DNA of 64,000 nucleotides from Helicostylum pulchrum (Eukaryota; Mucoromycota; Mucoromycetes; Mucorales; Mucoraceae), in NCBI GenBank assembly GCA_025677825.1, contig JAIXMO010000013.1, positions 434,001 through 498,000 of the forward strand, in the 5' to 3' direction. Positions 1 through 12,953 of this stretch are shown one piece after another. The position numbers and the translations under genes are program-made. The first letter of the stretch is position 1. Each line of letters starts with the position of its first letter. Under the pieces are notes generated by a model that saw only the letters and a program-made list of their open reading frames with translations, ran no database searches and was not told where the DNA came from.

Positions 1-17
1 AATCCAATTCGCGCCTT

Positions 18-1341
18 TTGTTAACCAATTTGCGGCTACTCCAAATAAGCCCTTTTCTCCTTTATTCTTATTTGTTAAAAAAATCTTTTACTATATGTTC
101 AATTACTGGAAAAAATATGTTCGAGAATGGTCAAGGAGACATCGTTGATGAGAATGGGAATGAGGCCATGGACTGGGAAGAAGAAGTCAATCCGCATAAC
201 ACAGAAACTTTGAGTAATTTTACTCAATATTCTGGTAAACAGCCGATGGATCTCGATATGACAGATCCCAAACTTCCTGAACGAATGGATCAGCTAGAGA
301 AGACTATCAATGCTAGCAGTACACCTAAAAACAAGTATGCCGATTATTCCGATAGTCAAAAAACATTGTTTATGTATTACTTGCAGCTAAAGTTGTTAAG
401 TGCTGCTAGAAAAGCTGCGATTAATGTTCGTACTGGTCAGGATTGGGCTAAAAAACTCAAGGATAATCCCAAATGGGATATTTTCGAAAAACAAACCAAC
501 AAAGCACATGGAAAAAAAAGCCAGCTTTAGGACGAACATAAGACTCATTTGATTGAGTTTTTCGATGAAAACCCCCACGCCCGAGGATCTGATGCAGTCG
601 AGGATCTCACTAAGAATTTCGAAGGATTTACGTTGAAAGATACCGTTGTTGGAAAATTCATTTCAACTGAATGCAACTTGAGTATCAAAGTAATTACTCG
701 TCACCCTGTTGCAAGAAATCAATGTGCAAAGATCAAAGAGAGACGTGAATGGGTCGAGACTTGGTCGAAAATCAATATGGACTACACTAAAAGTTGTATT
801 TTTATTGACGAGAGCGCCTTTGACATCAATATGAAACCACCTACTGCAAGATCAGCTCGAGGAACTCCAGCCATTGTTACTAGCCCTTCAGCACGAACAA
901 TCAGTCATACTATTCTTGGAGCGATTTCAGTCTGTGGAGTAGTCAATATGGAAATTCGTGTTCCTCTGACACCAAAAATAATTAAAGTTGTGGGTGCTCA
1001 GAAACGAAAGGCAACTGCCATGAAAGCAAAAACACCTGGAACAAAGGCAGGCCATTTTACCAATTTCATCAAAAAAAACTATGGATGAAATGGACAAGTG
1101 TCCTCAGTTTAAAGGATATTACATGGTTATAGATAATTCCCCTATTCACGGAAAAAACGGTAAGCTCAACCAACTGATTGAGAGCAGAGGGTACAAATGT
1201 GTTTACCTTCCACCGTATTTCCCTGAGCTTAAAACTAGAATTGCTGAGGCATGCAATCAAGTTCCCAGAAATTATTTCCACAGTATTGCAAAGCATTCAG
1301 TTAGAGTATCTGAAGACTGTTTGAACGAGCTTCTAATATAA
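18..1341 (+). pseudogene. Degraded Tc1/mariner (IS630-like) DDE transposase
   Basis: The reading frame resembles fungal Tc1/mariner-type transposases. An N-terminal helical region precedes a catalytic core with FIDESAF (first Asp, about 807) and VIDNSPIH (second Asp, about 1133), then YLPPYFPEL. The copy is broken in three ways. A TAG stop lies at 528-530 with homologous frame continuing after it. A one-base frame change falls in the A8 run at 1072-1079. After PEL near 1230 the text jumps straight to KTRIAEACNQ, so the segment that normally carries the third acidic residue (NPIE-like in this family) is missing. The true start is unclear; ATG codons at 18 and 117 are both possible. No terminal inverted repeats were found, and the left end may lie outside the window. 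The family call rests on motif recognition. Confidence 0.75.
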
Positions 1342-1884
1342 ATTACATACCAACTTTCCAACCCTAACAAATTATTTCAAATTGTAGAAAACTGACTCAA
1401 ATAGATTAGATGTGTACACCTCTTTCAATAAAATGAAAAGGTTCGAATGCAACGGACAATTTTTTGATATGTATATTGATGATACCGATGAGTATCTTAT
1501 TCGTGTTGACGGCAGGCGCACTCTCAGCAGGGCAAGTAGAAACAGTGTTATTTTGAGAGCTCATTTATTAATATAATAGAGTAGAGTCTAATAAAAAAAA
1601 AGGCGTCAAATCCCTCAATTAAATTTTTTTTACTGATTAAAATTATACAACTCTTTGGTTATGTAGGCTAGTTTTATAAAAATAATGACAACTTTATTGA
1701 TAACTATAACGACAACTTCAATATTATATTATGCTTTCTTTTTTTAATCTTGATATATTTATAGATTTGGTATATTATAACCAAAGAAAAGAAAAGTAAA
1801 TAAAGTAGCTTGAGAAATGTATAAATAATGAAGTAAGTTTCTTTTTACAAATGATTTTATTGCTATTTTTGACAATAATTGCTA
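1342..1884. other. Intergenic, one short ORF
   Basis: AT-rich spacer between the transposase relic and the 3' end of the minus-strand accessory gene. A 47-codon open frame on + at 1433-1576 starts MKRFECNGQF and is rather charged. It has no recognisable domain and may be chance or transposon tail. Nothing else was seen. Confidence 0.4.
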
Positions 1885-4749
1885 TTAAACTTCATCAGTG
1901 TCGTTTGTTTTTCTTTTCTTGGACTTGAAGAATACGAAGGGATATGGATGTTCATGTTGAACTGTGGACTTGAGAGAAAAAATAGTTCCAATATCTCTTG
2001 CAGTTTCTTTTTCGAGTACGCATTTTCGTAACTTTTTTACCAAATGCTTGTAAAAGTCGTAATAGTAGTATAATGGAATAGTTAGTTTCAAACGTATATT
2101 TTTTTAAGACATGAAAAGGATAAATAACTTACTTTGAAGTAAAATAAGGAAACTAACACTTCCTCAAAACTATCAATGTCAGAGAAACATCTAGGTATAA
2201 CGATAGCACAAAATGATGTGGTAATGAAGTAATTATCGACTTTGGTAAGTTTATACATATAGCCATTTAAACCTAAAAAAAGGTTAGAACATACATTTTT
2301 ATTAATTCCTTTCAAATTTATATTTACCAATTACATCCAATGCTAAGACAGAATGAGATCCACCATATGTTCCTTGTAAATTGTTAATAATGCAAGCATT
2401 GACCCTCATATTTTTTGACTGCTGTTTTAATTTGAGATCGTTTGTTACTTTGCTTTTTTTCCGTTCATTAGAACAAAGATCGATGACTTTTTTTTCATCG
2501 TATTTGAGCAGTAAATCGATTTTTCGAGAGTAAGTGGGCGAAGTATCTTCACCGGCAAAAACACACTTATTTGCTTCTATAGCGATACGAGAACTTTGGC
2601 AACCAGTCTCACCACTGTACAAAAGAAAATTTATCAATATATGTATATTACTTTCGCTTCATTTGTATTACTTACTCAGATAATATGACTTCGGAACCTT
2701 TGAACATTACGTCCATAATGCTTGCGAATCTTCTATAGAATGTGAGCTCTTGCTCATCACCACATTTACTCCAGAGCTCCGTATCTTCAATTCTATTACG
2801 TTAAAAATATTAGTATTGCTGAATATATTGTATTTCTACAAAACGATCTTACACTTTTTCTACAATAGAAAGTATAGCATATCTATCACCTCTTCGCTCA
2901 TTATTCTTGCATAACTTAGCCTTTTCGATTTGTATATAATATAAGGCCTCGTTCATATCTTTACTTTTAGAAATTTTTTCAAACACTTCCGAAATAATGT
3001 CCTTTGGGACTTTGATTATATTGTCGTCATCGTTAATTAGTTGATGAAGTGGACGATTTAATTCTTTGTCATACATTTCTACAACTGCTGGATTAAAATA
3101 GTTATATATGCCAGATAAGCTTAATCTAAACAATAGTATTGCAATCAGTAAATATAATAACTTAATTGATTTTAATATATGTAACTTACTCCAGTACAGT
3201 TTCTTCAAGAACAGTTATTTTTTCTTTCTGGAGTAACTTTGATGATAACAAGAGAAGATCAGACTTTGGCGATCCATCGCTTTGGTAGTTTTTTAAATAG
3301 TTTAAGTCGTCATTGGAAAGTTTATCAGAAAGCTGGATTTCCAAATTAAGTCAATAACACGAATAGGATTTACTGGCTGCGTCACGAAGTAATGCATAAT
3401 ACTGTTCTTTTTGTATGTTGGACACGGAGGTGTTTGGACAAATTCTAATGACACCATGTTTTTCAGGGCTAAAATTTAAATTTTAAAATCAAAATATTTC
3501 CCATTGCCTTTTTTTTTTTTTTACCTGTATTTATGTAGATTTGTATCTTGTTTTGCATCTTACAAAAAATCTGTCCACTTATCCCAAAAAGTTTCAGGTT
3601 CCTTCAGCGCTCCAGGTACTTCATCGTCAGTAGCTTCTTCCGGCTCTTCTTCAGGCTCTTTTTCCTGATAAGCGAAAAATATGTTCAACAAAATAAATTC
3701 ATATATTACTCTTGCCTAACTACCTCTTCTCTTTTTCTTTTTTGGTTTATTTTATTTATAACAAAGTGGCCTTCTTTTTCCTTAAAGTAATATTTATTAG
3801 TATTTGTGTTTTTTGAATTGCAGATAAAATAATATTAAACTACATGTCGCTTACAAAGTTAATGTTATAACTATCGCCATAACTATTGTTTCCAGCAGGT
3901 GTGTCAGTTGCATTGAAAGAGTTAATGAAGCTGTTTATTTGTTCCCTAGCCTCTTTAGGGATATCTTTTGAATTAGCTTTTATTGTATGTAAGTTTCGAA
4001 GATACTTTGGTTGTAAACTCTTCGCACCCTCAGTCGGAAAACACCGCTTATATTTTTTAAACGTCCATTCTTCCAAGGGATTATCCTGAAAATACTAAAA
4101 AAAAATGTTAGTTAAAATAAAAAGAAGTCAGCTTTGATTCATTTACCGTTGTAAAAACACGTTTTTCTCAGCACTGAAATAGTTTTACTTGTCAATATTT
4201 AAAGATATTAGGCCGACTTCATAACAAGTCGGCAGACAGGGTATTCAAACAGGTTCGACCAGAAACGAATCAATAAGGTCTGCTCTGAACAAAGTTTCAA
4301 GCAAGACAATTTTTTTTTGGTATTGGATATGTCAAGCATTGAGTTTTTAGAAAGACTGACGGAAAGAGAAAGAGTTAAAAACGTAAAGGTAAGATTGCTC
4401 AAAGAACTTACAACGAAAAGTATTTGCTACGGTTGTCCGTAACTTCAATTCCATTGGCTAGTCTGATTAAGTTGCTCCCGATTGCACCACTTAGACCTCT
4501 AATACGTAGCTCATCAACTGCGACCTAATAAAAAGAGTATTAGTAAACTTTGTTAATGTACGTATATGTATATATACCTGAGTTACTTTCTGCTTCTTTC
4601 GCAAACTGTCAATTCTATCAGATGTCCGCTTTGAACCCTAGTATTGATCATTTTTTTTGGGGGGTACACGTACCTTTATTATAAGCACTTTTCTTTCCTT
4701 TATATTCGTACAAAAGGACACGGTTCTTCCTAAAGTAACCGCTGGACAT
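1885..4749 (-). pseudogene. Mucorales accessory protein with PD-(D/E)XK-like core, in-frame stop
   Basis: A multi-exon minus-strand gene of roughly 670 codons. Exons read by eye are about 4749-4674 (uncertain), 4637-4578, 4524-4412, 4089-3849, 3786-3725, 3674-3546, 3471-3193, 3129-2850, 2789-2683, 2635-2320, 2276-2130 and 2093-1885. Phases join cleanly from 4637 to the stop, except that the phase from the first exon does not fit, so the start is unsure. A TGA at 3353-3351 interrupts one exon in frame. I recognise the style (LSDGETGCQSS, RKIDLLL, DLCSNERKK, QQSKNMRVNAC) from an expanded uncharacterised family in Mucorales, from memory. The order G-E, Asp, E-R-K and a later Gln suits a restriction-endonuclease-like fold; that is inference. 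The rest of the frame is well kept, so the break may be recent or a base error. No function can be named. Confidence 0.6.
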
Positions 4750-4879
4750 AGGCTAGCACGAGGCCACGAGATCCGCAGACGCAGAAAAAAAAACTTGCTG
4801 GAGGGTATACACTGTAAAGGAGGAAAAGAAGAAGAAAAAGTGATTTATCTATTCTAAAAAAAAAAAGACAAATAAGTAC

Positions 4880-4945
4880 GTCTTGCTGATAAAATGGGTG
4901 GTCACTTTCATTCATGTGATCTATTTCATCATTTTTATGTAGGCT
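4880..4945. repeat. Dispersed repeat R1, diverged copy upstream of accessory gene
   Basis: The stretch with GATAAAATGGGTGGTCACTT and TTCATGTGATCTATTTCAT resembles 8646-8700 and, more weakly, 48552-48600. It lies 130-200 bases upstream of the tentative start of the minus-strand accessory gene. It could be a shared promoter, a transposon end or an old duplicated fragment. Found by eye only. Confidence 0.4.
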
Positions 4946-5195
4946 TCATGCAAGAAATTCAAAAAAATTAGAGCGTGTAACAGAAAAGCGAATTAGATGT
5001 TTTTCACATTACAGCACATTAATGTGTAAATAACTCCTGGTTCTTAGATTTTAGCGAGAAATATATCTCCATTCGATCAAAAAATAACCATGTATGTATA
5101 TTTTTTCTTTATTTGTTTGTAATTACTTTTTTTTTTTTTTTTTTTTCCGTAGATTTGACGAGGCCAAATTCTTTTTTTTCGTTCTTTTTTTTTCT

Positions 5196-5219
5196 CTCCC
5201 TCTCTCTCTCTCTCTCTCT
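5196..5219. repeat. CT microsatellite in 5' flank of the RSPRY1-like gene
   Basis: A CT-dinucleotide run inside a T-rich tract about 100 bases before the RSPRY1-like start codon. Pyrimidine-rich leaders recur ahead of several genes in this window. The rest of 4946-5310 shows only A/T-rich sequence. Confidence 0.6.
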
Positions 5220-5310
5220 TGTAGAAAAAAAACCGATCATAAATTTATTTTTGGATTACAAAAGATAAACAGTAATCTTTTTTTTTTTTAGAAAAAAAAT
5301 TATAGAAAGT

Positions 5311-8051
5311 ATGCCAAATATGGATATGGGGTTTAAGCCAGTTAGTGATCAAGCTGGACGTATGGTGGAAAATTCTTGGAGGAGGATATTGGCCATTGCA
5401 CAAAACCATGTACAAGAATTTGAGCAGGATGATAATTCGCAAACCAATGATACAAGGTCAAGCTCGTCTGTCGGTTCAAATGATGCACAACGTACGCAAA
5501 CCGATAATAGCCAGACTGAATTTTATGATCGGGAGAGACATATGGTGCATGCTTTAGATACCTTATTTACATTAGCATACGAAGGTATATGCCTTTTTTT
5601 ATACATATAAAAACTTTAGCTTAACATAAAATGCAAATATTAGGACCTGGTTATCTTGCATTTATTGCAACGATTACAAGTAATTTAGATCCAGATAGTC
5701 CAGTAGCGATGGCATTTCTTAGCCATATTATTGATCGAGCAGCATTACCATCCCGAGATACCATGTTAACGGTTTCACCTGTCATTATTTCCAAACTAAA
5801 TAAGAAGCCGAGTCGAATTCAACGTATGATTTCACTTTTATCTGGTAGATACAAGATCGAACGAACAGCCAGTAAACGAGAAGCGTTACGGAATCAAATT
5901 TTCAATAATTCTGCAACGCCTCATATAAATTTAATGTCTACGGTGCAGAATTCAGATCAAACGAAATTAAAATTAAATGCGGCCATCTTATGGTCTTTAC
6001 TAGCAGAAAAGTTTGCAGGTGAAATGTGTTTATCTCTTTGGCATCAGGATGTAGGTGATATGTTGATGAAATCTATATCTGATCCTCAAGAGGATTTAAT
6101 GGTACGCATTTTTTCATTACTGGCTCTTGAAAAATTTGCGTTGACAGGTATAAAAAATATACATGTATTTTTTTTTTATTTTATTTTTTTTTGTGATAGA
6201 ATTTTTTTTATAAACATATTTTTTTTTTTTTTTTTTTTGTGTGGTGTTATTTATGTAGGGTCAGTCAAAGATTTCATTCTTGCACACGACTTTAATATTC
6301 GATTTGTATTACTATCTGTAGTGAAAGAATGTGAGCAAGCAAACGAACGAATTTATACACTTTCAGTAACAGATCCGAAATCAAAATTACCGTCGCCACC
6401 GTTAACTTCACTCGTGCTATCTTCGTTAGGAAGTATGACTTCTTCAAGTTTAGATCAAGTATCGGCTTTTTCAAATTTAAATAGTTTTGATTCTAGGTTT
6501 ATTCCGCCCAAGGGACCGTTGCGCGAAGAATGGGCAAAGTATGTTCAGTTGGGCTTATGCGCTCGATGGTCTCTGGATCATGTCTTTATTGATGGTAAAA
6601 AGGTATTTTATATCCATCCTCTCCCTCCCCACATAATTTATAAAAAAAAAAATGTAATTAAAAAAAAAGGCGGGGAAATACGCAAATTTTAGATTACTTG
6701 CCCTTGGGACCTTTCAAATTTAAAGGTGATAATGAATCCATTCGATTCTACACCTCATTTAAAAATTGGTGGTAATGGGTTAGAGGTACGTAACATGTTT
6801 TCTTTGTGTGAGGGAGGGGTTCTACGTTTAATACTTAAACTATAATACAATAGTTACGCAATGATAGACCTCACTTTGAATCAATACGTGCAACAGCTTG
6901 TGTCAAACGAGAGAAATGGTATTACGAAACTTTATTACTAAGTAATGGAATCATGCAAATTGGATGGGCTACCAGTAGGTGCCGTTTTTCTCCCGAGGAG
7001 GGTTATGGAGTTGGAGATGATTGTGTAAGGGAAATAAATCGAAAAAAAAAATAATATTAACAAACAAATTGGAGAATTAATTTTTTTTTTTTGCAAAAAA
7101 TAGAATGGATTTGCATTTGATACCTATCGAACAGCTGTTTGGGCTGATGGATCAGCCGTATATCCACAAAGCAAAATTAAAATTCGATGTCAAGCTGGAG
7201 ACGTTATAGGAAGTTTTCTCGATTTGGATAATGGATTTTGTTCGTATTATATTAATGGACGAGATTTAGGCGTCACTGTCGAATTCGAACATCCTAATCG
7301 AAAAAACCGGCACCAGAAAAAGACGAGCAGTACGACAGCATCACCAAGATCATCTGGATCCATTGCGTCTACTACCACCACCATGCAAAGTCGAAGCACA
7401 ACTGAATCACCGTCTTCTCCGCAATTAGAAAGGAAGAGAAAACCAGCGAAAGGGCTAGGGCTTTATCCGGCTATTAGCTTAACAACTCATCAACAAGCGC
7501 TAGTGAACTTTGGTGAAAGAGCTTGGATGTATCCGCCACCAACGACATCAAAATTTAGAGGGTTGAATGAAGCGGGCGTATTGGACAGCGATTTTAATAA
7601 ACGAGTGATGCGGTGGGTACGAAAGAGAGGTATCACATCTCACGGTAAATCTTATCAACCGATGAACAAACCTCCTCTGAGACCTCGGTTTGGCGCGGAC
7701 GAAGTGTGCCAAGGATCTAGCCCACAGAGTCTTCAAGATTCCACTGATTCGGATTGTACGGAAGGGCATGAAGAAGAAGAAGAAGACTATGATTGGGATG
7801 GTCCGTTATGTACTATTTGCTTTTCGGAACCAAAAAATACAATGTTGATGCCTTGTAAACACGATGGTATTGGTGGTCGTTGTGCTAAAGCCTTGGCGTT
7901 ATGGTAAAGTGCCTTTTTTTAAAAATTTATCAGCTTAAAATATTAATTTTTTTTCTTTTTTAGTCCTTTATGTCGAGCAGAAATACAGGATAGAATACCT
8001 GCGCCGAGTATCGAGAAAAAAAAAGATCAAATTGTACCAACAAAAGTTTAA
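5311..8051 (+). CDS. RSPRY1-like SPRY and RING-finger protein
   Basis: Seven exons give 757 aa; introns are 5585-5643, 6148-6258, 6603-6692, 6786-6853, 7025-7103 and 7904-7963, all GT-AG with open phases. The N-terminal half is helical and repeat-like. A SPRY domain follows (GWATSRC, GVGDDCNGFAFDTYR, then the long exon from 7104). Its later part is split by a low-complexity Ser/Thr-rich insert. A C-terminal RING follows an acidic EEEEED patch: CTICFSEP, PCKHDGIGG, then CPLCRAEI across the last intron. This order matches RING and SPRY domain-containing protein 1 of animals, a probable E3 ubiquitin ligase by family; substrate unknown. The last intron matters: reading through it would replace the final CxxC with a stop. 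No signal peptide is seen. Confidence in domains is high, in orthology moderate. Confidence 0.85.
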
Positions 8052-9056
8052 CTATTTAAAATATATTTTAATAAACAGTAATGAAGGGAGGGGCCTTGGT
8101 GGCGTAATTTTGTTTTTTAGCTTTTTTTCTTTTACTATGAACTTCTACAAGCGAGAATCTCCTAAAAAGAAGAGTCGAGAATATTTCGTGGTAGGAAAAA
8201 GTGATAGATTTTATAACAATGCTTCGTCCGATTGGTAACAGCTACGATAGTCGTCTATAAACTACCAAACTCATGTAGGCGTTTTCCTTCATTTTGCGCC
8301 CTTCTTTTATTTGTACAAATCATAGTTCATGTAATAAATATTTTTTAACTGCGTATTATATTGAAAGTCAAAAAGTTTATATGTAGCAAGGTTTTATTAC
8401 GTATAATTTTTTTTAGGTAGTAATGATAACTAATAATACCACGCATTATGAGGTATTATTAAGGTACATGAAAAAATTGTTTAGCGGAAAATATGATTTT
8501 TTCCAAAAGTCTTTATTACACCTGTACCTTAGAGTAATGGCCATCCGTAAAGGTAAATGGAGGATCCGTATCAGTTTGCATACGCATAAAAAGAAAAGAA
8601 AATGAAAAAAAAAAAAAGAGACTTTAAAGGACGTGATAAATAAGGTTGATAAAATAGGGAGAAGTCACTCTTATTTACTCATGTAATCTATTTACTAATC
8701 ACGGCGTAATTGTTACAACCATAATACTCGTATTTACATACTTTTAGTTAATCATTTTTATTGTAAGTACAAAAGTGTACTTGTTGTCCCCAACTTGATT
8801 CACGCAAGGTTCCTTTTTATGCTGGGTAACGTTTAAAATAAATCACGTGAACAAGTATTTAACACCAGAAAAAATATAAAACTTCAAAGGACTTTTTGAG
8901 ATGTGTAGCGTACAATTGTGTATAAAGAAGCTCAAGATGGCTTAGTACCCATACTTTTTTTTTTTTTTCTCTCCGCTTTTTTTTTTATATTAGACATTTT
9001 CATACTTTTTTTTTTTTTTCTTCGTCTTTTTCCCACAGTCGTTTTTTAAAAGAATT
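8052..9056. other. Intergenic with dispersed repeat R1 and promoter-like sites
   Basis: A 1-kb spacer. At 8640-8770 it carries the best copy of dispersed repeat R1, ending ACTCGTATTTACATACTTTT then AGTTAATCATTTTTATTG. Near the right side are a CACGTG at 8844-8849, a TATA-like AAATATAAAA near 8872, and T-rich tracts leading to the SDR gene at 9057. An open frame at 8423-8605 has no recognisable content. Confidence 0.5.
8640..8770. repeat. Dispersed repeat R1, longest copy
   Basis: Shares a core of TACTCGTA, a short variable spacer and GTTAATCATTTTTAT with 48627-48658 and 44856-44884. Its left part (GATAAAATAGGGAGAAGTCA and TACTCATGTAATCTATTTAC) matches 4880-4935. Four diverged copies in 64 kb indicate a dispersed element, but no ends or target-site duplications could be defined. 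Confidence 0.5.
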
Positions 9057-10100
<1,044 letters not shown>

Positions 10101-10113
10101 ATAAAAAGAAAAA

Positions 10114-10826
10114 TCAAGTTTGTTGAGTAACAATTGGCTTTGGTCCAAATCCAAACATTCTACCCAATGAAGTTCGGAAAGAATTAGTGTTTGTAGTGGG
10201 CTTTCTTTGATAACCATCCAAATAGCTAATTTGAGGCTTGTTGAATGCGCCTCGACGTTTTCCTCGAATATATTCAATTGCGTCCAAAGGTGCCATACCA
10301 AGTTCGATTAATGCAATCGCAACTAGTACTGGTGCTCTTCCTAATCCCGCTACACAGTGTACGGCAATTGTAGTGGGTTCCTTGTGTTCTTTACTTTCCA
10401 CAACTTGTAACCACTGATGAACGATCGTTGGAGGAGGCTTTTATTTTAAATTAGTACCCTCTTCTTTTTTTAGATTTATACACATATACTTACTGCTCCA
10501 CCATCTTTAAATGGTAAATCAATCACATCGATTCCATTTTGTAATAATATTTGTGAGTTATAAGTCGGCTGACAACACCTAACTACAGTTGAAACATTTA
10601 AATTTTTAAACTCTTCTAAATACAAGGATAAGGTTGATTCAGTGGGACAATCCAAAATTAAGAACCGAATAGATGAAGAAGTATGTTCTATCAAAGATAA
10701 GGTATGACTTAACGGCGTATGTACATGCTTTACTGGATGATGTCTACTAGCAGTAGTAGTAGTAGTAGTAGAAGCAGCAATAGTAGTAGCAGTAGAAGTA
10801 GTTGAGTTTAAAGAATCCATTGTCAT
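10114..10826 (-). CDS. PRL (PTP4A)-type protein tyrosine phosphatase
   Basis: Two exons, with an intron at 10493-10438, give 218 aa. A Ser/Thr-rich, low-complexity N-terminus (Thr/Ala runs encoded by a trinucleotide repeat at 10744-10802) precedes a PRL catalytic core. The core has VVRCCQPTY, the general-acid loop LPFKDGGAPPPT and the P-loop HCVAGLGRAPV, where the Cys and Arg of CX5R are present. The Ala after Arg is the PRL signature in place of Ser/Thr. PRLs usually end in a CAAX box for prenylation and membrane targeting. This one ends KPIVTQQT, with no CAAX box, so it may be soluble or attached another way. It converges on the SDR gene with only 13 bases between their stop codons. Confidence 0.9.
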
Positions 10827-10966
10827 TGTGTTGTTTATGTGTAGTTAGTTAAGTTAGTAAGGGATTGATTGTCTTGTAGATGGAATATCAAGTTGAACAC
10901 TACACATTAAATAAAAAGAAAGAAAAAGGGAGAGAAGAAAAAAAAAACGTTAAAGAGAAAAAAAGG

Positions 10967-10968
<2 letters not shown>

Positions 10969-11005
<37 letters not shown>
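10969..11005. repeat. Poly-A tract between divergent flanks
   Basis: About 37 nearly uninterrupted A between the PRL gene start and the 3' end of the PH-domain gene. Such long homopolymers are prone to assembly error. The rest of 10827-11084 is A/T-rich and shows nothing else. Confidence 0.7.
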
Positions 11006-11009
<4 letters not shown>

Positions 11010-11084
11010 TTTTTATTTTAAAGGAACAACGGGAATTGATTTGTTTAAAGATTTCCGAAACATGGGCAAATATAAAATTAACTC

Positions 11085-12849
11085 CTACCACAAGAATTTG
11101 GATGATATAATCATGGTGCCTGCTATTTGATCATTACCATACTGTACGTCATTTAATTTAAACACGGTATCGTCTACTTTTGTTGCCACATAAGTTGAAT
11201 CGAATCTAAATTCATTGATAAGAGAAGCTGCATGCATAAAGGCTTGTTCCCATTCTTGTGAACGATCCATGTCGTCTGGTAAAATATACATGCGATATTC
11301 CAAGTCAAGTTGGGTTTCACTATTGTCAAAAGATTCTTGAGAAAATTGTAGGGCTAAGCCAAGTGATCCAACATCAACTAATCTTTCATCATCATCAGTG
11401 GGCGGGTGAAATACATCTATTAGCGCTTTGATCGATATCTTGTATAATGCCTTTTTTCTCTACACATACAATTAAAAAAAAAAAAATATGAGTCATTTTT
11501 GCTATATGTACACTCAAGTAACAAAAAACCTCCTTGTACTCAAAATCATAGAGTTCAATATGACCAGGATAAAGTGCCGCCCAATAACGTGCCCACCTCT
11601 ATAAACATTTTTTAAGTTTTTTTTATGAAAAAATAAATACGATTGCTTACCCGTAACTTACTGGAATGAATTTTCCTCTGGTATAAACAGTGATAAATCC
11701 CTCATAGATGAGTTTATTATCAAGTAGGGTCATGACTCGGGATTCAACATAGGTTCCGTAGACGACAAGAACTTGGTATTGGTGTTGCGTTTCTTTATCT
11801 TGCAAAGTAATGCGTTTGAGTTTTTTCTCGGTTGGACGCATCGAAACCTTGAACTCTTGTGTACCCAGACACACCTCTGGTTGTCGGAAACGGGGATTTA
11901 ATGATCCAAATGCAGTCTTGGGCTGAGCATAAATCGATAGTTTAGCGGTTGTAGACCTATCCACATCTCTTTTTTTTACATCTGTGTTAATCTCTAAAAC
12001 AAAAACAAAAACTATTTTTTTTTTTTTTTACAAAAGAGATACTTACAAGATATAAGTTTCGTCTATATTTGCTTGAGACCCGTGTTTACCACATTTTTGA
12101 CTAACTGCATAAGATCCTGAAAATATCTGATGATTAAGTTCTATAGAAGATCTTGATAAGCAAGCTTTTAAAAATCTAAATTAGTAAAATACTCGCACAT
12201 ATTTTATAAATATATTTTTTTTTACGTTTAGATGAATTTTGATTAATGACTTGTAAAACTAAAAAAAACAAGATTAAAAAAATTACTGCTATTCTATTTT
12301 TGGGGGTGGCACCAACCTCGAATATAAAATGTCGCTTTTGGACGTAAAGAATTAGACGTATCGTTGGAATCACGATAGCCTAGTGAAGCTCTACGCAAAA
12401 AAGGATAAAAGTTATATTTTTTTGTACATCTAAAATGTAAATATTCTTTCTTACTTGTTTAAATTACGAGGTTTACGAAATACAATGGATTTAGGATAGT
12501 CTAATAGTGGGTGTCGAAGCTCTTTATCGTCCGAGGTTTCCTTTGTGATCCAAGCTAGTTTTTCTTGAGGCAGTCGATCCAAGGTCTCTAACGGACCATT
12601 GTAATGTACAAGAGGTTCGCTTTGTTCGCTTCGTTGCTTCACGCGATGCTTGCCTGGTAGACTAGGCGAAGAAGACTTTATAAAGGATTTTCGGATTTCT
12701 TTACTGGAGAAAGTAGGAACAATTCTCTTGCTACGGATGCTCGTTAATTGACAGTAAGAAAAGAATGATTTTAAAGAAGAGTGAGAGTCTTTCAATTTAT
12801 CTGGTTGAGCATTGTCCAGCAATGGATTTCTAAAAGAATAAGTTGACAT
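11085..12849 (-). CDS. PH-domain protein, possibly anillin/Bud4-like
   Basis: A multi-exon gene starting MSTYSFRNPLLD. The N-terminal exon (12849-12455) is basic and Ser-rich, probably disordered. Short exons around 12395-12310, 12255 and 12120-12050 lead to a beta-rich segment (11985-11655: KLSIYAQPKTAFGSLNPRF, LVVYGTYVESRVMTLLD). A PH-like domain follows, beginning IYEGFITVYTRGKFIPV and continuing RWARYWAALYPGHIELYDFE after an intron near 11650-11600. A C2-like domain followed by a C-terminal PH domain is the layout of anillin, Bud4 and Mid1 proteins that organise septins and the division ring at the cortex. That orthology is inferred from layout, not from a clear match. Exon limits between 12450 and 12000 are approximate. 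Confidence 0.6.
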
Positions 12850-12953
12850 TTAGGAAAGATTTTTTTTTAAAAAAGAAGAAAAAGGGAAATCATATTGTTG
12901 TATTTATATTTTAATAAAAAAAAAAAATCGGAATTTTTAAATATAGGATATTT

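Noticed and set aside
1072..1079. Programmed frameshift in the transposase
   Set aside because: The A8 run explains a one-base length error or mutation, and the same copy has a stop and a deletion, so recoding is unlikely.
3548..4089. Plus-strand frames opposite the first accessory gene
   Set aside because: Antisense to exons whose minus-strand frame joins consistently through splice sites.
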